A stretch of 64,000 nt of DNA from Kordia algicida OT-1 (lineage in GTDB: Bacteria > Bacteroidota > Bacteroidia > Flavobacteriales > Flavobacteriaceae): contig NZ_DS544873.1 in the NCBI RefSeq assembly GCF_000154725.1, forward strand, positions 2,251,537 through 2,315,536, written 5' to 3'. Position 1 is the stretch's first letter; the number at the start of each line of letters is the position of its first letter. Of this stretch, positions 25,990-35,416 are shown in pieces. The notes under the pieces are model-generated. The model worked only from the letters and a program-made list of their open reading frames with translations. It did not search any database and was not told where the DNA came from. The position numbers and the translations under genes are program-made.

Positions 25990-26763
25990 ATGAATTCTAG
26001 AAAAGCACAATTGGAAGCCTTTGATCGTTTGTTAACTATTATGGACGAACTGCGTGAGCAATGTCCGTGGGACAAAAAACAAACCTTGCAAACCTTACGT
26101 CATTTAACGATTGAAGAAACCTATGAATTGGGTGACGCCATTCTAGAAAATGATTTGAATGAAGTCAAAAAAGAATTGGGCGATTTGCTCCTGCATATTG
26201 TATTTTACGCCAAAATTGGTAGTGAAACGAACGATTTTGATATTGCCGATGTTGCCAATGGAATTTGTGAGAAACTCATCAGTCGTCATCCGCATATTTA
26301 CAGCGATGTTGAAGTGCATGATGAAGAAGATGTGAAACGCAATTGGGAAAATTTAAAACTAAAAGAAGGAAAAAAATCAGTATTAGAAGGCGTTCCAAAA
26401 AGTTTACCTGCGCTGGTAAAAGCGAATCGGATTCAAGATAAAGTGGCAGGTGTTGGTTTCGATTGGGAACAACCCGAGCAAGTTTGGGAAAAGTTAGAGG
26501 AAGAACTAGGCGAATTTCAAGAAGAAGTTGCCAAAGGCGATCAGCTAGCAATGGAATCTGAATTTGGTGATGTATTATTTTCAATGATTAATTATGCACG
26601 TTTCCTCAAAATTGATCCTGAAAATGCGTTGGAGCGCACGAATAAAAAATTCATCAAACGTTTTCAATATTTAGAACAAAAAGCCGCAGGACTCAACAAA
26701 CAACTTGCCGATATGACACTTGCTGAAATGGACGTTTTTTGGGAAGAAGCTAAGAAACTTTAA
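25990..26763 (+). CDS. mazG: Nucleoside triphosphate pyrophosphohydrolase
   Basis: Hydrolyses (d)NTPs to monophosphates and pyrophosphate, clearing damaged nucleotides. The 257-residue protein has the two tandem MazG domains: the first with CPWDKKQTLQTLRHLTIEE and ELGDLLLHIVFYAKI, the second with LEEELGEFQEEVA and EFGDVLFSMINYARF. The acidic metal-binding pattern EExxE...ExxD is intact in both. In related genomes it follows the DUF5606 gene closely; here a 4-kb stretch with the NACHT and DinB genes separates them. Confidence 0.93.
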   Translation: MNSRKAQLEAFDRLLTIMDELREQCPWDKKQTLQTLRHLTIEETYELGDAILENDLNEVKKELGDLLLHIVFYAKIGSETNDFDIADVANGICEKLISRHPHIYSDVEVHDEEDVKRNWENLKLKEGKKSVLEGVPKSLPALVKANRIQDKVAGVGFDWEQPEQVWEKLEEELGEFQEEVAKGDQLAMESEFGDVLFSMINYARFLKIDPENALERTNKKFIKRFQYLEQKAAGLNKQLADMTLAEMDVFWEEAKKL

Positions 26764-26790
26764 ATGTAAAATGTAAAAGTCTTTCAGAAC

Positions 26791-27089
26791 GTCATTACGA
26801 AGATTTTAGACTAAGTAATCTGCTTCTTTTTTTTATGTTGGATGTTGGATCTTAAATGTTGAGCTTACTTCACATAGTATTTTGTTTTTTAAAGTACCAA
26901 TCGTCATATCGAGTGAATTTCTGTTAAGAAACTTGTATCGAGATATGCTTTGAAATGCTAAGTGTAAAACACTAAATTTTAAATGTAAAAGTAGTTTTGA
27001 AACGTCATTACGAGGAGTTTCGACGAAGTAATCTGTATCTTTTTTTTATGTTAGATGTTGAATTTTAAATGTTGAATTGGCTTCACATA
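26791..27089. repeat. Direct repeat of about 85-110 bases, two copies
   Basis: Two diverged copies of one element lie in the gene-free stretch after mazG: 26791-26876 and 27003-27089. Each starts CGTCATTACGA, continues with AAGTAATCTG, a T-run and ATGTT(G/A)GATGTTG, and ends CTTCACATA. The CGTCATTACGA...AAGTAATCT core is a common intergenic repeat in several phyla. No coding potential is seen. The remaining bases to 27200 have short AAATCTAAAATCT repeats. Confidence 0.65.
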
Positions 27090-27104
27090 ACAGCAAGAAA
27101 CAAA

Positions 27105-27134
27105 AAAAGTCATCTAGTTTCCTAAATGACTTTT
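27105..27134. terminator. Possible bidirectional terminator between mazG and the DUF349 gene
   Basis: AAAAGTCAT and ATGACTTTT form a nine-base stem around a 12-base loop, between convergent genes. The T-run is short (four), so strength is uncertain. Confidence 0.6.
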
Positions 27135-27200
27135 GTATATCTAATGTTAGTCGAGAAATATCTCAATACTAAAATCTAAAATCTAAAATCTCGATACTAA

Positions 27201-29240
27201 TTAAAGCGCTCGCAACTGATCCAACTTAGCTTTCCAAGTATCTAACGCTCTTTTATGTTTCTCAATATCTTGATGTACTTTTTTCAACATCGGACTGTTA
27301 GAAGACGAGTTGGAAAAGAATTGTAAATTATTCTCCAATTGACGAATTTCAGCCGTAATATCATCAATTTTTCTACGAATAAAAATTCGTTCTGAATTAA
27401 TTTTGCGTTCGTCTAAATTCTCTAAACGATTGCTATATTTAATCAACTCAGATTCCTGTTTGTCAATATTCAATTTCTTGAACAATCCGTCAATCACTTT
27501 GTTGAATTTGTTGTCTATATTTTTCTTATTGTAAGGAACACGACCAATCGATTTCCAATCGGCAATTTTTTTCTTAATCGTTTCGATGTCTTGTTTTGTG
27601 TCGCCAGACAATTCAAATGCTTCCATTTCAGACAAAAACGCTTCTTTCTTTTCTAAAGCAGCATTTTCTTCAGCGCTTGCGGCATTTTTCTGTGCATGCA
27701 AACGATCAAAATAGTGATTACACGCGTTCTTAAACTGTTTCCAAACCTTATCAGAAATTTTCTTTGGCACATGTCCAATCTTCTTCCAATCGGCTTGTAC
27801 TTTCTTCATTTTTGGTGTCGTTTCTGCCCAATCGTCACTATCTTTTAAAGATTCTGCCAATTCAATCAAGGCTAATTTCTTAGCTAGATTTTCTTGCTGT
27901 TCTTTCTTTAACGATTTATAAAACGCATTTTTATTTGCGTTAAATTCACGAACCGATTGTTTGAATTTTGCCCACGTTTCTTCATTTACTTTTAGTGGAA
28001 CTTTTCCAGCATTAAAGAACGCTTCACGTAACTTTTCAATTTCCTTGATTTTATTTTGCCACTGATTATGCACTTTATAATTTCCAGCAGAAATCTCTTG
28101 AATTTTAGCGATAATTTCTTCTTTTACTACTAAATTCTGCTCGTAAATCTTGTCAATATTTTTAAAATATTCCTGACGTCTATCATGAATAACTTTCGTT
28201 GCTGTACTGAATTTGTTCCAAACTTCTTCACGCAATTCTTTGGCAACAGGACCAATATCTTCCTTCCAAAGTCTGTGTAAGTTTTGCAATTCGCGGAAAG
28301 CGTGAATGATATTTTCTTCCTTAGCTAATTCTTCAGCACGCGCAACAATCTTTAATTTTTCTTCATAATTACGCTTAAAATCTAAATCACGAAGATCTCT
28401 ATTTAAGTGTAAAAAGTCGTAAAAACGTTCCACATGATGATGATACGTTCGCCAAACATTATTGTACTGTGTTTTTGGAATTGAACCTGCATTACGCCAT
28501 TGTTCTTGTATTTGCTTGAAGTGTTTGTACGTATTATTAATGTTTTCTTCAACATTTAATAATCCTTTGAGTTCTTCAATTAAAGCCAGACGTTTTTCAA
28601 GATTTGCGTGTAGGTCTTTTTCTAAATTTTTATAATATTCATTTCGCTTGCTACGATATTCGTTGTAAGCAACATTGAATCTTCCTTTGATTGGTAATGA
28701 AAAATGGAAGTCAATGATGTTTCCGCCTTCGGCTAAAAATTCTTCTTTGCGTTGCTCTAAAACTTCATTAAACTTCTGATTGAACTCAGATTTAATTCCG
28801 TCAACATGTTCTTTTATCGCTTGAACTTTTTCATTTTTCACAAGCTTTTCTAGCTCATCAACCAACGCTTCTTTTGTCATGGAATGATAATCTAGCACAG
28901 GAATTTCATGACGCTCATTGGCACTTTCATCTTCTGCATCTTCCGCAACATTTTCATGCACTTCATTAACAGCTTCTTGATGTTCTTCTAATGTTTGCTC
29001 AGCATCTTCAACGTCCGTTTCTGTTACTGCTGCTGAAGTTTCCGCAACAGTTTCTTCAACTGTTTCCGTTTCTTCAGTAACAGCTTCTGTTTCGGTAGTT
29101 TCAACATCGCTTTCAGCTTCAGCTGTTACGTCATTTTCAACTTCAGATTGCGTTTCTTCCGTTTCATTAGCAGTACTAGACTGTTCTTCTAAATTTCCTT
29201 CTGCGTCTTGCAGGTTATCATCTTTTTCTTCTAACATCAT
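27201..29240 (-). CDS. DUF349 domain-containing protein
   Basis: A 679-residue, highly charged, mostly helical and coiled-coil protein. The first 115 residues are a Glu/Thr/Val-rich disordered acidic segment. From about 130 on there are several DUF349 repeats, seen by the recurring W-x-x-x-G-x-x-(P/V)-K motif (QWRNAGSIPKTQYNNVW, DWKKIGHVPKKISDKVW, DWKSIGRVPYNKKNIDNKF). It is a broadly conserved Bacteroidota protein of unknown function. No signal peptide is visible. It lies downstream of aroE, about 118 bases away, and may share its message. Confidence 0.9.
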   Translation of the reverse strand: MMLEEKDDNLQDAEGNLEEQSSTANETEETQSEVENDVTAEAESDVETTETEAVTEETETVEETVAETSAAVTETDVEDAEQTLEEHQEAVNEVHENVAEDAEDESANERHEIPVLDYHSMTKEALVDELEKLVKNEKVQAIKEHVDGIKSEFNQKFNEVLEQRKEEFLAEGGNIIDFHFSLPIKGRFNVAYNEYRSKRNEYYKNLEKDLHANLEKRLALIEELKGLLNVEENINNTYKHFKQIQEQWRNAGSIPKTQYNNVWRTYHHHVERFYDFLHLNRDLRDLDFKRNYEEKLKIVARAEELAKEENIIHAFRELQNLHRLWKEDIGPVAKELREEVWNKFSTATKVIHDRRQEYFKNIDKIYEQNLVVKEEIIAKIQEISAGNYKVHNQWQNKIKEIEKLREAFFNAGKVPLKVNEETWAKFKQSVREFNANKNAFYKSLKKEQQENLAKKLALIELAESLKDSDDWAETTPKMKKVQADWKKIGHVPKKISDKVWKQFKNACNHYFDRLHAQKNAASAEENAALEKKEAFLSEMEAFELSGDTKQDIETIKKKIADWKSIGRVPYNKKNIDNKFNKVIDGLFKKLNIDKQESELIKYSNRLENLDERKINSERIFIRRKIDDITAEIRQLENNLQFFSNSSSNSPMLKKVHQDIEKHKRALDTWKAKLDQLRAL

Positions 29241-29357
29241 TAAAAATGTTTGGGTTCTTCTTCAAGCTTTAAAGTCCGAATATACTAACAAGAAACAAAA
29301 CGACAAAGTTTTACAGATGAGAAACTGCTATAATTGCAGTAAAATTTGTGTTTTTTA

Positions 29358-30119
29358 TTACGAATTCCATATTTTCCAAGCCTTTTCTGCTTGAAATTCT
29401 AACATTTTGTAACCATTTGCAATTTCAGCTCCTTGCAAGCGACCGAGTTTTAAAAAGGTAGTTTCTGACGGATTGTAGATTAAATCAAAAAGTAAAAAAT
29501 CTTTAGAAACATATTTGTATGGAATGTCTGGACAATCTTCAATTTTAGGAAAAGTTCCCAATGGAGTGCAGTTGACAATTATTGGGTGCGATTTCATGAT
29601 TTTTTCACTTAAATCTCGATAGGAAATCGATTGATCGTTTTTTGGCTTCCGCGAAACGTACTTGTAGTCAATATTTAATTCTTCAAAAACAAAAGCAATT
29701 GCCTTTGAAGCGCCACCAGTCCCAAGAATTAATGCTTTTTTATGATGCTTTTTTAAGTATGGTTTGATGGATTTTTTGAATCCGTAACAATCTGTGTTGT
29801 ATCCTTTAAGCGTGCCATCTTCTTGAATTTTTATGGTGTTTACAGCACCAATTTTTTTTGCTTTTTTGTGTAATTTATCTAAGTGCGGAATCACTGCTTC
29901 TTTGTACGGAATAGTGACATTCATTCCTTTGATATTTGGGTTTTTAGCAATGATTTTCGGGAAATCTTCAATGGTTGGAATATCAAAATTTGTATAAAAA
30001 TGATCGTTCAATTTCAACGACTTAAATTTGTCGGAGAAATAACCACGGGAAAACGAATACGCTATGTGTTTTCCGAGCAGCCCAAATAATGATTTATACT
30101 TTTTTAGTTCGTTTTCCAT
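29358..30119 (-). CDS. aroE: Shikimate dehydrogenase
   Basis: Reduces 3-dehydroshikimate with NADPH in the chorismate pathway. The 253-residue protein has the shikimate-binding SFSRGYF motif (S22, S24), NVTIPYK with catalytic K73, NTD with D110, and the Rossmann GTGGASKA at 133-140. It overlaps the stop of the DUF368 gene upstream by 26 bases, so it belongs to the DUF368 pair's message. The position of the first Met within that overlap is normal for this gene in related genomes. Confidence 0.93.
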   Translation of the reverse strand: MENELKKYKSLFGLLGKHIAYSFSRGYFSDKFKSLKLNDHFYTNFDIPTIEDFPKIIAKNPNIKGMNVTIPYKEAVIPHLDKLHKKAKKIGAVNTIKIQEDGTLKGYNTDCYGFKKSIKPYLKKHHKKALILGTGGASKAIAFVFEELNIDYKYVSRKPKNDQSISYRDLSEKIMKSHPIIVNCTPLGTFPKIEDCPDIPYKYVSKDFLLFDLIYNPSETTFLKLGRLQGAEIANGYKMLEFQAEKAWKIWNS

Positions 30120-31110
30120 ACCAATCTAAGGCTAATACAATTGAAATTCCGATAAGGATATAAAATACAGCAATCCAAGTTTCGCTTGAAGCTACATCAG
30201 GAATCATTCGTTCGTAATTTTGAATGATTTGTTTTCCGTTTGAGTCTACTAAATATACGCCAGCTTCATCAACTTTATAAATAGTTTCTTTCCAAGGCCA
30301 AACCACGCCCAATGAACCCGAAATAAACCCAATAATTACTGCCGTTGTAATGTGTTTGTAATGTTTTAAAACAAAATTTAAAAGATGTGATAAGGTAACC
30401 AACCCTACCGTTGAACCTGCTGTAAAAACACCTAAAATTTTTAAATCGCGTATGCGTTCAGGATTACTTGTGAAACTAAAATCTCCGCTGAGCATGTCTG
30501 CAAACGTATCATACAACGCGTTTACTGAATCGACTAACAAAAGGACATAATTTCCGAGAAGTATCAAAATGAACGAACCCGAAAGTCCAGGCAACGTCAT
30601 TCCTGAAACACTAATGATTCCACAAAGAAATACAAACAACAAATGATCGTTTTCTTTTGCGGGACTCATAAAACTTATGGCAATTCCAATCGTAGCACCA
30701 ATCAATAAGCTCAATATTGTAACGCGATTCCAATGTTTAAAATCTTTTGCGATGTAATATATTGATCCGAGAATCATCCCAAAAAAAGCAGCCCAAACAT
30801 ACAATTCGTAATGCTGAATAAAATAATCTAAGATTTTAGAAACACTAAAATAACTGACGAGCATTCCTAAGATAAGTAAGCTTAAAAAGCGTCCGTTAAT
30901 GTATTCGTAGAAACTTTTAAAACGTCCGTTAAATAATAGTTTGAAAGCTTTTCCATTAATCCGCTGTAGCGAGAAAATAAATTCCTCATAAAAACCCGCG
31001 ACAAATGCAACAACGCCACCAGAAACTCCAGGAACTTTGTTTGCCGCACCCATTGCCAATCCTTTGATGACAAGTAAGATTTTATCTTTGAGCGTTCGCG
31101 TGTTTTCCAT
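30094..31110 (-). CDS. DUF368 domain-containing membrane protein (copy 2)
   Basis: A 338-residue membrane protein with about eight to nine helices. The N-terminal motif GLAMGAANKVPGVSGGVVAF and the similar GMTLPGLSGSFILILLG segment are the two inverted-repeat P-G-x-S-G motifs of the DUF368 family, related to polyprenyl-phosphate flippases. This suggests undecaprenyl-phosphate recycling across the membrane (family inference). It follows a paralogue by 15 bases and differs at many positions, so the two copies have diverged long ago. Confidence 0.88.
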   Translation of the reverse strand: MENTRTLKDKILLVIKGLAMGAANKVPGVSGGVVAFVAGFYEEFIFSLQRINGKAFKLLFNGRFKSFYEYINGRFLSLLILGMLVSYFSVSKILDYFIQHYELYVWAAFFGMILGSIYYIAKDFKHWNRVTILSLLIGATIGIAISFMSPAKENDHLLFVFLCGIISVSGMTLPGLSGSFILILLGNYVLLLVDSVNALYDTFADMLSGDFSFTSNPERIRDLKILGVFTAGSTVGLVTLSHLLNFVLKHYKHITTAVIIGFISGSLGVVWPWKETIYKVDEAGVYLVDSNGKQIIQNYERMIPDVASSETWIAVFYILIGISIVLALDWYGKRTKKV

Positions 31111-31125
31111 GCAGTTTTATGAATT

Positions 31126-32076
31126 CTATGATGTGTGTTTTTTATTTTTTTTGGAAGCAAATTTTTCCATCATAAAAATAGTCAGAAATCCAACAACCAT
31201 CAACACAATTGCATAAGTGGTTTGCGCGTCTAAATTGTTGAAAGATTCAAATGTGCTTGGCAAAATACTTTTCCCGTAAACATTTACTTGTTCTCCATGT
31301 GAATTAGGACGTGTCCCTATGATTTCTTTCCAAGGCCATATTTTGTTGAGTGAACCTAAAATAAAACCTGTCAGAATGGCTAATGTTAGATTTTTATAAT
31401 TATTGAATAACCATTTTAAGATTTTTGAAAACGAAAGTAACCCGATAATTGCACCAATTGCAAAAATAGCTATTACTTGAATGTCTCTATTCTTAACAGC
31501 TGTTAGTACAGGATCATACGCGCCCAGAAGGAGTAGGATAAATGCTCCTGATATTCCGGGTAAAATCATAGCGCAAATTGCCAGTGCACCAGCAATTAAA
31601 TAATACCAAGAAGGAATTTCTTCTTCTTTTCCAATAGGTAATGTGGTTATGAAATAGGCAACAATGGCAGCAATAGTAAAACCAAGAATAGCTTTCCAAT
31701 CCCATTTTTCTATCTGTTTTCCTACAAATAGAATACTTGCAATTACTAATCCGAAGAAAAATGCCCACAACAATACAAATTCGGTTTTTAATAATTCCTT
31801 GATAATAGAAGCTAACGAAAGTATGCTGGTTCCTATACCAAGTATAAGCGCCAATAGAAAATTTCCGTTGAGTTGTGTCCACGCCGCTTTGATTCCTTCT
31901 TTTTGTAAAGTTTTGAACAGATCGAGATTTACATTATTGATCGACATAATCAATTCTTCATAAATTCCAGAAATAAACGCAATTGTTCCACCAGAAACAC
32001 CAGGTACAACATCGGCAGCGCCCATAGCAAACCCTTTTAAAGTAATGACTAAATAATCGAATAGATTTCTATTCAT
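31126..32076 (-). CDS. DUF368 domain-containing membrane protein (copy 1)
   Basis: A 316-residue membrane protein, paralogue of the next gene. The motifs GFAMGAADVVPGVSGGTIAF (near residue 14) and AMILPGISGAFILLLLGAY are the P-G-x-S-G pair of the family. The closeness of the two copies (15 bases) suggests that they work together, perhaps as partners or as alternatives under different conditions. It is preceded by a TPR protein gene on the same strand, with a 74-base gap. Confidence 0.88.
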   Translation of the reverse strand: MNRNLFDYLVITLKGFAMGAADVVPGVSGGTIAFISGIYEELIMSINNVNLDLFKTLQKEGIKAAWTQLNGNFLLALILGIGTSILSLASIIKELLKTEFVLLWAFFFGLVIASILFVGKQIEKWDWKAILGFTIAAIVAYFITTLPIGKEEEIPSWYYLIAGALAICAMILPGISGAFILLLLGAYDPVLTAVKNRDIQVIAIFAIGAIIGLLSFSKILKWLFNNYKNLTLAILTGFILGSLNKIWPWKEIIGTRPNSHGEQVNVYGKSILPSTFESFNNLDAQTTYAIVLMVVGFLTIFMMEKFASKKNKKHTS

Positions 32077-32150
32077 GTGCAGCTGAATTATAAGTTTTGT
32101 AACATAGAAGCTTTTTTACTTCCAAAAGCTACACGCAAAAGTATGGAATT

Positions 32151-33551
32151 TTATGTGGACGATTTTTTAAATTCTGAAATAATATTTTTTACAGAAATAC
32201 GCATCACTACGCCTGGAAACAGTTTTTGAAATAACAAATGCTGTTTAAAGTTGTTTCGTAAGGCATTTTTTAGATGAAATGTTCCTTTACTTTGCTCGCC
32301 AAGAATAAAATAAATTCCTGCCAATCGGTATTCGATTTTTGAGTTATCAGGATAAAACTCTAATGCCTGTAATAATACATGCGTGCTGTTATTATATTCA
32401 CCGAGGAGTTTTAAAATATCTGCCCAAGCAATCCACGTGGAAAGCTCGTAATTTCCGAGTTCTACTGTTTTTTGATAGGCAATATCTGCTTCTTCATACA
32501 TTTGCAATGCACGATGAATTTCGGCACTTCGCTTCCAATAGGAAACATTTTCTGTATCAATATTGATAGCTTTGTTGATGTAATAAAGTGCTTTTTGATA
32601 GTTTTCTTGCTTGATGTAAAAGTCTGTAATTGCTGTCCAACCTTTATCTAATAAAGGATCTTCGTGAACCGTTTTGTAATAAAATTTAACAGCCAAATCT
32701 TTTTTACCTAGCTTTTCGTAGCATTTTCCCATGCGCAAATACGCAAAAGAAGTAGGATCGTCTAATTCTAATGTAACTTGATAGTTGTGAATTGCTTCTT
32801 CATATTCGCCCAGTTTTTCAAGAACTTTTCCTTTTTCAAGATACGCACCAATAAAACGATCGTCTGCAATAATAGCAAAGTCAAAAGAAGCCAAAGCTTC
32901 CGTAAATAATTTTTTGGTGTAATATTGTTTTCCAAGTTGATGCCACGCTACTTCTGAATACGGGTTTTTGTCAATGTAACCATTTAAATAGTTGATGGCG
33001 CCATCAATATCTTCCAAAAATTCAAAACAATAGATGATGTTGTATAAAGAAGAATAATCGTCAATATCAGCTTCTATACACTTCATAAAGTGACGTTTTG
33101 CTTCTTTAAAGTCGTCAATAAAAAGGTATTCCATTCCAATTAAAGAATTTACATCAGCTTGATCGTTGCTGTATTCGAGTGCCGTTTTGAGCAATTCAAT
33201 CGCTTTGTAATGTTCATCTCTTTTTGAAAATATATTTGCTTTTTGAATGTATATTTCTGCGTTAGAACTTTCTAAAACATACAAAGCGTCTAAACGTTTT
33301 TCAGCTTCATCTAGTTTATTTTCAAACACCATCAGTTCGATTTCTATGAGTTTTAAATTCACAGAACTCGGATGTTGTTCTAAGCCAATTTTGATGGCTT
33401 TTTTTGCAAGCGAAACTTTTCCTGCGTCTAAATAATGGTGTACGATATCTTCAAATTCAGCCGAATCAAAAAAGAAAACATTGTTAGTTTTCAACATCGA
33501 TTCAAACTTCGAAAGTGCAAAATTTTGATCTTCATTAGAGCTAAATAGCAT
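32151..33551 (-). CDS. Tetratricopeptide repeat protein
   Basis: A 466-residue, wholly helical protein with at least eleven TPR units in series (for example PYSEVAWHQLGKQYYTKKLF, DRFIGAYLEKGKVLEKLGEY, DPTSFAYLRMGKCYEKLGKK). No signal peptide is present, so it is cytoplasmic or membrane-associated by partners. ATG 33551 was chosen over a TTG two codons earlier. TPR arrays bind other proteins; the partners are not known, but linkage to DUF368 and aroE recurs in Flavobacteriaceae. Confidence 0.88.
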   Translation of the reverse strand: MLFSSNEDQNFALSKFESMLKTNNVFFFDSAEFEDIVHHYLDAGKVSLAKKAIKIGLEQHPSSVNLKLIEIELMVFENKLDEAEKRLDALYVLESSNAEIYIQKANIFSKRDEHYKAIELLKTALEYSNDQADVNSLIGMEYLFIDDFKEAKRHFMKCIEADIDDYSSLYNIIYCFEFLEDIDGAINYLNGYIDKNPYSEVAWHQLGKQYYTKKLFTEALASFDFAIIADDRFIGAYLEKGKVLEKLGEYEEAIHNYQVTLELDDPTSFAYLRMGKCYEKLGKKDLAVKFYYKTVHEDPLLDKGWTAITDFYIKQENYQKALYYINKAINIDTENVSYWKRSAEIHRALQMYEEADIAYQKTVELGNYELSTWIAWADILKLLGEYNNSTHVLLQALEFYPDNSKIEYRLAGIYFILGEQSKGTFHLKNALRNNFKQHLLFQKLFPGVVMRISVKNIISEFKKSST

Positions 33552-33750
33552 AGGCAATACGTGCTTTTAGATTTCTATAACATTAAATGTAGTTGATGAA
33601 AGTGTTGTTTTGTTAGCTTACGGCTAATTGTTTTCAACAAAGTAATCAACAACGAATAATATGTGTCGCTTTGACAACGATTTGATTTTTAGTTGGTTAT
33701 TTTTAGTAATGGTAGGTTTTGTAGGTATTAATAACGATTGTAAGAAGTAT

Positions 33751-34932
33751 TTAGTCTTTAATATTTCGTAAAACTTTCATAATTATGGAGCAACCTTGCT
33801 TAATTTCTTCTTCTGAAATTGTTAAAGGCGGTGTAATTCGAACCGCTTTTGGTTCAAAAAGTAGCCAAAAAAGAATTAATCCTTCTTGCAAACAGCCCAA
33901 AATAATTTGATTGGCAATGTCAGCATTTTTTACAATTAGTGAAAGCATTAATCCTTTTCCGCGAATTTCTTCAATGTATTCGTGTTGTAACAATTCTCTA
34001 AAAAGTTCTTCTTTATCTAAAGTTTGACACATTAAATCACTATCTAAAATTTCTTTTAATGTCGCCAAACTCGCTGCGGCAATTACGGGATGACCTCCAA
34101 ATGTTGTAATGTGTCCTAGTTTTGGCTGATCGTGTAAAACATCCATGATTTCCGTCGAAGCTGTAAATGCACCAATGGGCATTCCGCCACCCATTCCTTT
34201 TCCCATCACAACAATATCTGGAACAACGTTGTAATTTTGGAAACCAAAAAGTTTTCCTGTGCGACCAAATCCAGGTTGAATTTCATCAAGTATGAGCAAT
34301 GCGCCAACAGTTTGACAACGAAATTTCACTTTTCTGAGATAGTTTTCATCAGGAACAATAAATCCTGCGCCACCTTGAATGGTTTCTAAAATAACAGCTG
34401 CTGTTTTTGTAGTGATTTTTTCTAAATCGGCTTCATTATTAAATCCAATAAAATGAACATCAGGTAGCAATGGACGAAAAGCTTGTTTGCGTTCTTCAAA
34501 GCCCATAATGCTCATTGCGCCTTGTGTGTTTCCGTGATACGCGCGCTTAGCTGCAATAATTTCCGAACGTCCTGTGAAACGTTTGGCAAGCTTCATAGCG
34601 CCTTCAATCGCTTCCGTTCCTGAATTGGTGAGGTATGTTTTTTTTAACGGATCAGGTAATTGTGAAGCTAATAATTTTGTCAAATCTACTGCCGATTTTT
34701 GCACATATTCTCCATATACCATTACGTGTAAATATTTGTCTAATTGCTCTTTGATAGCATTGACAACTCTTGGATGTTTATGACCTAAACTACACGCAGA
34801 AACACCAGCCACAAAATCTAAATATGCTTTATTGTTGCTATCGTAAATGTAACTTCCTTCCGCATGCGATATTTCCATGGCAAGCGGATGTGGCGTTGTT
34901 TGTGCCTGATATGTAAAAAAATCTTCTTTCAT
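33751..34932 (-). CDS. Class III aminotransferase (aspartate aminotransferase family)
   Basis: A 393-residue PLP enzyme of the acetylornithine/ornithine transaminase fold. NSGTEAIEGAMKLAKR (103-118) binds the cofactor phosphate, D216 of ILDEIQPGFGRTG holds the pyridine nitrogen, and K245 in VMGKGMGGGMPIG is the Schiff-base lysine. Substrate cannot be told; arg genes are absent. The start at ATG 34932 is backed by a full AAGGAGG (plus strand 34941-34947) eight bases before it, an exceptionally strong Shine-Dalgarno for this group; an alternative TTG 18 bases upstream would overlap it. Confidence 0.9.
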   Translation of the reverse strand: MKEDFFTYQAQTTPHPLAMEISHAEGSYIYDSNNKAYLDFVAGVSACSLGHKHPRVVNAIKEQLDKYLHVMVYGEYVQKSAVDLTKLLASQLPDPLKKTYLTNSGTEAIEGAMKLAKRFTGRSEIIAAKRAYHGNTQGAMSIMGFEERKQAFRPLLPDVHFIGFNNEADLEKITTKTAAVILETIQGGAGFIVPDENYLRKVKFRCQTVGALLILDEIQPGFGRTGKLFGFQNYNVVPDIVVMGKGMGGGMPIGAFTASTEIMDVLHDQPKLGHITTFGGHPVIAAASLATLKEILDSDLMCQTLDKEELFRELLQHEYIEEIRGKGLMLSLIVKNADIANQIILGCLQEGLILFWLLFEPKAVRITPPLTISEEEIKQGCSIIMKVLRNIKD

Positions 34933-34940
34933 AGCTAAAA

Positions 34941-34947
34941 CCTCCTT
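34941..34947 (-). promoter_or_regulatory. Strong Shine-Dalgarno sequence AAGGAGG
   Basis: AAGGAGG lies eight bases before the ATG of the aminotransferase gene. Most genes in this window have no such sequence, in line with Bacteroidota ribosomes using it little. It decides the start at 34932. Confidence 0.6.
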
Positions 34948-35073
34948 CAAAATCTTCGTTGCAAAGATACGAAGTTATCTCGTGGTAATCATTACATTTT
35001 ATTTTTGGGTTTCTGTATTCTAAGTATAAAGAAAATATCTCCTTGAAAAGTTATTTACAAAACTATTTTTAAT

Positions 35074-35235
35074 CCGTTGTGCATTTTGAATTTAAATGTT
35101 TAATGAAACGTCTGTTTCGAGTGATTTTGAGGTACGAAAAAATTGTATTTCGACAACACTCAACAGAACTATCGAGAACATTTTTAGTATGAAAAATTCT
35201 ATTCTCGATGCAAATTTTATCAAAATGCACAACGG
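35074..35235. repeat. Element of 162 bases bounded by 16-base inverted repeats
   Basis: CCGTTGTGCATTTTGA (35074-35089) and TCAAAATGCACAACGG (35220-35235) are perfect inverted copies. Inside is a second stem, ATCGAGAA (35171-35178) with TTCTCGAT (35202-35209), and a TTTCGACAACACTC stretch like the dispersed repeat core. The right arm is followed by GGTTTTTG. It lies in the gene-free part between the aminotransferase gene and acr3. Possible readings: miniature inverted-repeat element, structured RNA or composite terminator. An 84-codon open frame over it shows no coding features. Confidence 0.6.
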
Positions 35236-35416
35236 GTTTTTGTAATGTGTATGTATTAGAAAGTGCGTCATGCAAACTCAGTAGAACTACATAAAGGAAA
35301 TGAGGTATATATGGATTAAGCAACTATTTCGTGTATGAATAGAAGTAGATTTTACCTATACTCTCATATGTTTCTAATTAATCTTTTTATCATTTAACTA
35401 TTATTTTTAAATGTTT

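Noticed and set aside
35069..35323. An 84-codon open frame on the minus strand
   Set aside because: It runs over the inverted-repeat element, has no start context, family or neighbour support, and its composition follows the repeat.
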